DNA of 10,775 nt. It comes from Flavobacteriales bacterium (GTDB lineage: Bacteria; Bacteroidota; Bacteroidia; Flavobacteriales; UA16). The translations under genes were made by a program, and so were the position numbers. Position 1 is the stretch's first letter; every line of letters begins with the position of its first letter. The notes beneath the pieces are model-generated. The model was not told the origin of the DNA. It worked only from the letters and a program-made list of their open reading frames with translations, and did no database searches. The stretch is taken from assembly GCA_030831885.1 (NCBI GenBank), contig JAURKF010000188.1, positions 1 through 10,775 of the forward strand. The letters run 5' to 3'. Below are positions 6,795 through 10,775 of this stretch, piece after piece.

Positions 6795-7421
6795 TTGCGT
6801 GAGTTGGTCGAGATGGTTGCATTCGAAGCACGTGAAAGCGAATACGTGGATCAGAAGAGTGGCGTGTCGGCACGCCTTACCATCAGCGCGATGGAAAACT
6901 TAGTGAGCAGCGCAGAGCGCCGGGCAATCATCAACAAAGAGAAAAAAACCTATGCACGCATTGGCGACCTGATGGCCATTGTTCCCGCTATTACCGGTAA
7001 GGTAGAGCTTGTTTATGAGGGTGAGCAAGAAGGCCCTCAATTCGTGGCGATGCGTTTATTGGGAATGGCTATTCGAAAAAAATTCCCGCAAATTTTTCCA
7101 AGTCCGGAAACCATCAAGCGTAAAAAATTACAGAATCCATATCAGCCAATCATCGAGCAACTTTCAACCGACAGCGTACAAGTATTGATGGACGCATCGC
7201 GCGATGAATACGCGCATGTGTTGTACAGCATGCCGGCATTGCAAGATGTGGTGGACAAATACTGCCCCGGAATACAAGATGAGGAGCGGTTGATGATGAT
7301 GGAGTTTGTTTTACATGGCCTCGCCGAATTTTCCGTGATAGGAAAAACTATAATGGATAGCAGCATTGAATTCAGCGACATCATGAACGACATCTTTCGT
7401 GAGGACCGCGATAACGACTAA
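6795..7421 (+). pseudogene. AAA+ ATPase, C-terminal lid domain and extension, separated from its core by the TAG
   Basis: The remaining portion of the ChlI/MoxR-like ATPase, 208 residues if counted from TTG 6795; homologous-looking sequence begins right after the TAG at 6765. SGVSARLTISAMENL (22-36 of this frame) looks like the lid with its sensor-2 arginine, followed by helical sequence (about 40-105) and a C-terminal extension (about 110-208) that may contact the vWA partner. There is no Walker motif here and no convincing ribosome binding site near TTG 6795 or ATG 6813, so independent translation is doubtful. If the TAG is an error, this belongs to one intact gene of 5949-7421. Its TAA stop overlaps the convergent secreted-protein gene by 4 bp. 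Confidence 0.75.
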
Positions 7422-9949
7422 CGCTTAACAAAGCGAATGGGCTCTATGCGCTGGCCCCCCGAAGACTCATATCCGAGAAAGTACATCCCAACTGTGAGTT
7501 GGCTTACGTTCATGGAAAGTTGATAATGCCCGGTATGCAATGTTCGCTGCAAACGACTGACACAATTTCCTTGAAGATCGAATATTACGAACTCTCCAAT
7601 CTCGTTGGTCGCATTATGCACATTGATGAGAAGCACATCGGAAGTTGGATTACCCGCTATCGACAAACGATTGAGCGCGGGGTTATTCAAACGGTCCACA
7701 GAAGATATGGGTTGTGAGTACAAATCATTTTCCCATACTCCACGACCAAATGTTCCAATCCGCAACTTTCTAACACCGTATTGAATTTCCAAATCAGTAA
7801 CCGATGTATTGGGCAATCCTGCGCCATAATATATCCATTGTTGCGCCGCCTCGTCCAGAATGAAAACTCCGACATCAGTGCCGATGTAAACATCATGAAG
7901 ATCACTCTGCTTATCAATGACTGAAGCATTTGCAGGTACGTTGGGAAGATTATACGTGACATTTGTAAATGTCACTCCGGCGTCGATTGAGTGAAACACC
8001 TTCTTACCACTCACATATCCGGAGATGGTTACCCACAGCTCGTTAGGATCTTCCGGGTCAACAGTAATAGATGTAACTTCCGCGGTGCCTGCCCCAAAGA
8101 GAACGGCTTGCTCATCCCAACTTTCACCCGCATCGTGTGTGATATATAACTTAGCGGATCGCCCGGCATAAATGGTATACTGGTCGGTGGGTGCGACAGC
8201 AATGGCCGTGAGTTTGCGGGATGGATCTCCAGTCAAATCGATACTCAACTGCTGCCAAGTTTCACCGCGGTCGTCGGAGCGGAATACATCACTATATCCT
8301 GCAACTATCACGTGCGGGTCTTGCGGATCCAACACATAAGGTGTTACCCAATCTCCATCGCCTGCATCTGATGGGGTGATATCATAGTACTCCATATCTT
8401 GCCATTGATCATCCGAACGATAGAGTTGTCCGTTTACATAGGTTGTATAAATGGATTGTTCATTTTCAAAATCGACAGACACCTCCATGCCGTCACCACA
8501 ATTGGTTGAGCCCCAAGTATCAGTTGAAATACGTTTGCGGCCTCCATTGTCCTGTGTTCCGCCAATCATAAATACTTCGTCGGTTTGGGCAACAGCTATA
8601 CGATAAAACTGAGTGATTATGAGCCCGGCGGTTAGCTCGGTCCATTCCATTGTCTCCTCATTGAATTTGTATATCCCGCCATCATTGCAGAAATATATTT
8701 CATTCGTGAGCGGATGATAAGCAACATAACGATTGTCGGCATGCACTTCAGGCCGCTCCCCTGTGTAGTACCAATCAGTTAGTTGCTCCCAGTCGAGGCC
8801 ACCATTCACCGATTGATGCGTAACCATCCAACCGCAATAAATCTTGGAGGAATTCACAGGCGAGGTAAACAAGATGCCGTCATCAGGCAGGATGTTGATA
8901 TGATCGACGTTGGTTCCGCCATCGAAGGTTGCATAGTAATCCGTGTTGCCATCGATGCTTGTTTTGATGCCCAGATATTCCTGCTCTCCGGGACTAACCG
9001 AGAGATACAGATAATTAGCAGTTGCATTGAAATCGGTAATCTGTGTCCAGCTATCGCCATGATCCAACGAAACATAAACTTCGCTGCTTCCCCAGTAATC
9101 ATCCGTCGCACAGTAAAGCTCTCCGTTTAAACCGGGCTTCAGTGCAACATCGAGATGAGAACCCGAATGAACTACGTCCCATGAAGCACCTCCATCTTGC
9201 GTGCGATACAATCCGTTGGTTTGGGCAACAAACACTTCTTCCGGGTTGAAGGGGTTTATCGCCATGCGCAAATACGCCACGTTGTTGGTGAATGCCGTGA
9301 CGTTCCCGGTCTGCTCCCACGTGATACCGGCATCATACGACTTATATACCCCAAGACCATAATTCCACCAACCATTGTGATCACCTACCGTTATATAAAT
9401 GATATCCGGGTTTATGGGATTGATGCAAATGTTTCCCACGCTCACATAAGGAAGGGAATCGCCGAGTGCGCTATATGTAAGCCCTCCGTCGGTGGTTTTC
9501 CAGATACCACCGATAGGAGCGCCTACATAATATATTTCAGGATTCGTTGGGTGGAATGCAATCGATGTTGCCCTTCCCATTCCATTGTAACCTCCATCGC
9601 CATACGTTTGATTGATGTTCACCCACTGGCTGCTCACATCGCGCTGTGACGCTTCGTATTGCAGGTTTTGATAGATGCGGTTTTGATCTGTAAGATTCGG
9701 GAATGATCCATCTTCGTTTATCCGGTTTTTCCAATACCATTCCCAGCGTTTGAAACGGATGTACTCGTTGTCGGTGTATAGCTGCTCGGTATTCAAGCCG
9801 CTGTTCGAGAAGTATTCATTTGCCTCTTCGACGATATCGAAGAAGTTTGAACTCCCCGACGCTGCGCTGTAGTGGAAGTTTTGGCTTGAACCGCTGCTCG
9901 CACAAAAAAGAGCAAACATCAAGGCAAAACCGGCTAATAGGCGGTTCAT
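7418..9949 (-). CDS. Secreted Asp-box (BNR/sortilin-like) beta-propeller protein with T9SS C-terminal sorting domain
   Basis: An 843-residue exported protein. Residues 1-22 form a signal peptide (MNRLLAGFALMFALFCASSG then SSQ). A conserved-looking helix-rich block (about 38-100, including RFKRWEWYWKNR) precedes the propeller. About nine Asp-box-like turns (S/T-x-D-x-G-x-T/S-W) occur near 152, 204, 250, 294, 341, 379, 557, 603 and 654, and GTQDNG (464-469) is typical of sortilin/VPS10-type propellers. Residues about 755-843 form a type A T9SS sorting domain, with SIAGNPTSDVLLI, a GEFVIFDLQG strand pair, and a terminal GMYFLGYE...RFVKR pattern. It is probably carried through the outer membrane and anchored or released at the surface; the ligand is unknown and no catalytic residues of a glycosidase were identified. 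It starts 4 bp after sdhB. Confidence 0.9.
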   Translation of the reverse strand: MNRLLAGFALMFALFCASSGSSQNFHYSAASGSSNFFDIVEEANEYFSNSGLNTEQLYTDNEYIRFKRWEWYWKNRINEDGSFPNLTDQNRIYQNLQYEASQRDVSSQWVNINQTYGDGGYNGMGRATSIAFHPTNPEIYYVGAPIGGIWKTTDGGLTYSALGDSLPYVSVGNICINPINPDIIYITVGDHNGWWNYGLGVYKSYDAGITWEQTGNVTAFTNNVAYLRMAINPFNPEEVFVAQTNGLYRTQDGGASWDVVHSGSHLDVALKPGLNGELYCATDDYWGSSEVYVSLDHGDSWTQITDFNATANYLYLSVSPGEQEYLGIKTSIDGNTDYYATFDGGTNVDHINILPDDGILFTSPVNSSKIYCGWMVTHQSVNGGLDWEQLTDWYYTGERPEVHADNRYVAYHPLTNEIYFCNDGGIYKFNEETMEWTELTAGLIITQFYRIAVAQTDEVFMIGGTQDNGGRKRISTDTWGSTNCGDGMEVSVDFENEQSIYTTYVNGQLYRSDDQWQDMEYYDITPSDAGDGDWVTPYVLDPQDPHVIVAGYSDVFRSDDRGETWQQLSIDLTGDPSRKLTAIAVAPTDQYTIYAGRSAKLYITHDAGESWDEQAVLFGAGTAEVTSITVDPEDPNELWVTISGYVSGKKVFHSIDAGVTFTNVTYNLPNVPANASVIDKQSDLHDVYIGTDVGVFILDEAAQQWIYYGAGLPNTSVTDLEIQYGVRKLRIGTFGRGVWENDLYSQPISSVDRLNNPALNRLSIAGNPTSDVLLINVHNATNEIGEFVIFDLQGNCVSRLQRTLHTGHYQLSMNVSQLTVGMYFLGYESSGGQRIEPIRFVKR

Positions 9950-9953
9950 TACA

Positions 9954-10706
9954 TTAATTCTCTGGCTTCACATTGGCTGTCAAATACTCGCGATTCATCC
10001 GCGCAATGACTTCCAGGGAAATGTTTTTGGGACACTGTACTTCACACGCACCGATGTTGGAGCAATTACCGAAGCCTTCTTCATCCATCTGCTTCACCAT
10101 GTTCAGCACGCGGTCTTTGCGTTCGATTTGTCCTTGCGGAAGCAGTGCAAATTGCGAAACCTTCGCTCCTACAAACAGCATAGCACTGCCGTTAGGACAA
10201 GTGGCCACGCACGCACCGCAACCGATGCAAGTAGCAGCATCAAATGCCTTGTCGGCATCTTCTTTTGGAATAGGAATAGCGTTGGCATCCATGGTGCGAC
10301 CACTGGTGTTCACCGAAACGAATCCGCCGGCTTGCTGTATGCGGTCGAACGCACCGCGATCAACCATCAGGTCTTTAATAACCGGAAATGCTTCGCTTCT
10401 CCAGGGCTCCACGTAAATGGTATCGCCGTCTTTGAACGAACGCATGTGCAGTTGACAGGTCGTTACACCGCGGTTTGGACCGTGGGCTTCGCCATTGATG
10501 AACATGCTGCACATGCCACAAATACCTTCACGACAATCGTGATCGAAGGCAACAGGGTCATCACCTTTCTTTACGAGGTCGTCGTTGAGCACGTCAATCA
10601 TTTCCAGAAACGACATGTCGGGTGAGACGTCGGAAACGTTGTAGTCCTTTATCTGTCCTTGTTCGGAGGTGCTCTTTTGCCTCCATATTTTGAGTTTGAG
10701 GTTCAT
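9954..10706 (-). CDS. sdhB: Succinate dehydrogenase/fumarate reductase iron-sulfur subunit
   Basis: A 250-residue subunit that relays electrons from the FAD subunit to the membrane quinone site. All three cluster-binding sets are present: [2Fe-2S] Cys58, Cys63, Cys66 and Cys84 in CREGICGMC and TTCQ; [4Fe-4S] Cys160, Cys163, Cys166 and Cys225; [3Fe-4S] Cys170, Cys215 and Cys221. The spacing within [12 protein letters not shown] and [12 protein letters not shown] equals that of the E. coli enzyme. The frame extends one codon to a GTG at 10709, but ATG 10706 gives the usual [10 protein letters not shown] start. Bacteroidetes normally order these genes sdhC-sdhA-sdhB, so the flavoprotein gene is expected just beyond the right edge. 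The stop is 4 bp before the secreted-propeller gene. Confidence 0.96.
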   Translation of the reverse strand: MNLKLKIWRQKSTSEQGQIKDYNVSDVSPDMSFLEMIDVLNDDLVKKGDDPVAFDHDCREGICGMCSMFINGEAHGPNRGVTTCQLHMRSFKDGDTIYVEPWRSEAFPVIKDLMVDRGAFDRIQQAGGFVSVNTSGRTMDANAIPIPKEDADKAFDAATCIGCGACVATCPNGSAMLFVGAKVSQFALLPQGQIERKDRVLNMVKQMDEEGFGNCSNIGACEVQCPKNISLEVIARMNREYLTANVKPEN

Positions 10707-10729
10707 CACGTTGGCTTTTTAAATGTAAT

Positions 10730-10775
10730 CGTAAACGGTGTTTAGTGAATAGTAACTAGTAAATAGTGATTAGTA
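10730..10775. repeat. Heptanucleotide tandem repeat upstream of sdhB, cut by window edge
   Basis: From 10744 to the end the sequence is built of 7-bp units matching AGTRAHT: four full units (10744-10750, 10751-10757, 10758-10764, 10765-10771) plus AGTA. Two weaker units in the same register precede them (10730-10736 CGTAAAC and 10737-10743 GGTGTTT). It begins about 24 bp upstream of the sdhB start and continues past the window. The unit resembles the AGTACTT/AGTACAG units at 4763-4776. It may be a transcript-borne element between sdhA and sdhB or merely a drifting simple repeat. Confidence 0.7.

Noticed and set aside
10744..10775. CRISPR array
   Set aside because: Units are 7 bp without unique spacers of 25-40 bp, so this is a simple tandem repeat.

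Overview
The window looks like a chromosomal segment of a Bacteroidetes (Bacteroidota) bacterium, probably of a Flavobacteriales-like lineage. Support comes from a large secreted beta-propeller protein ending in a type IX secretion (T9SS) C-terminal sorting domain, a winged-helix/nucleotidyltransferase-like regulator of a kind I associate with Bacteroidetes polysaccharide loci, a candidate TAnnTTTG promoter element and weak Shine-Dalgarno sequences. The lineage call is inference. No rRNA, tRNA, CRISPR array, insertion sequence or phage gene was recognised.

Region 1 (1-3987, all minus strand) is the head of a surface-polysaccharide operon. Reading leftward it holds a wHTH/NTase-like regulator, the ABC-2 permease Wzm, the ATPase Wzt with a C-terminal substrate-recognition domain, a DegT/DnrJ/EryC1/StrS sugar aminotransferase, and an unidentified gene cut by the window edge. 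Spacings are 46, 4, 6 and 0 bp. The genes suggest synthesis of an amino-sugar-containing O-antigen and its export by the ABC-transporter route. A 17-bp inverted repeat just upstream of the regulator, overlapping a TAnnTTTG-like element, is a candidate autoregulatory operator.

Region 2 (4149-7421, plus strand) holds a CvpA-family membrane protein, then a vWA (MIDAS) protein and a ChlI/MoxR-like AAA+ ATPase. The last two form a chelatase-like pair of the BchI/BchD or RavA/ViaA type. The ATPase gene is split by one in-frame TAG at 6762-6764, with homologous sequence continuing in the same frame to 7421. This is either a fresh nonsense mutation or a sequencing error. The gap between cvpA and the vWA gene carries a degenerate 7-bp-periodic repeat.

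Region 3 (7418-10775, minus strand) holds sdhB, the iron-sulfur subunit of succinate dehydrogenase/fumarate reductase. Four bp downstream begins an 843-residue secreted Asp-box (BNR/sortilin-like) propeller protein with a T9SS tail, whose stop codon overlaps that of the convergent ATPase gene. A second, clearer heptanucleotide repeat lies upstream of sdhB and runs off the right edge, probably in the gap between sdhB and an unseen upstream sdh gene.

The most interesting points are the two intergenic heptad arrays with related units, the operator dyad at the head of the polysaccharide operon, the nonsense-split ATPase beside an intact vWA partner, and the coupling of a secreted propeller gene to sdhB. 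I see no clearly new multi-gene defence or mobile system.
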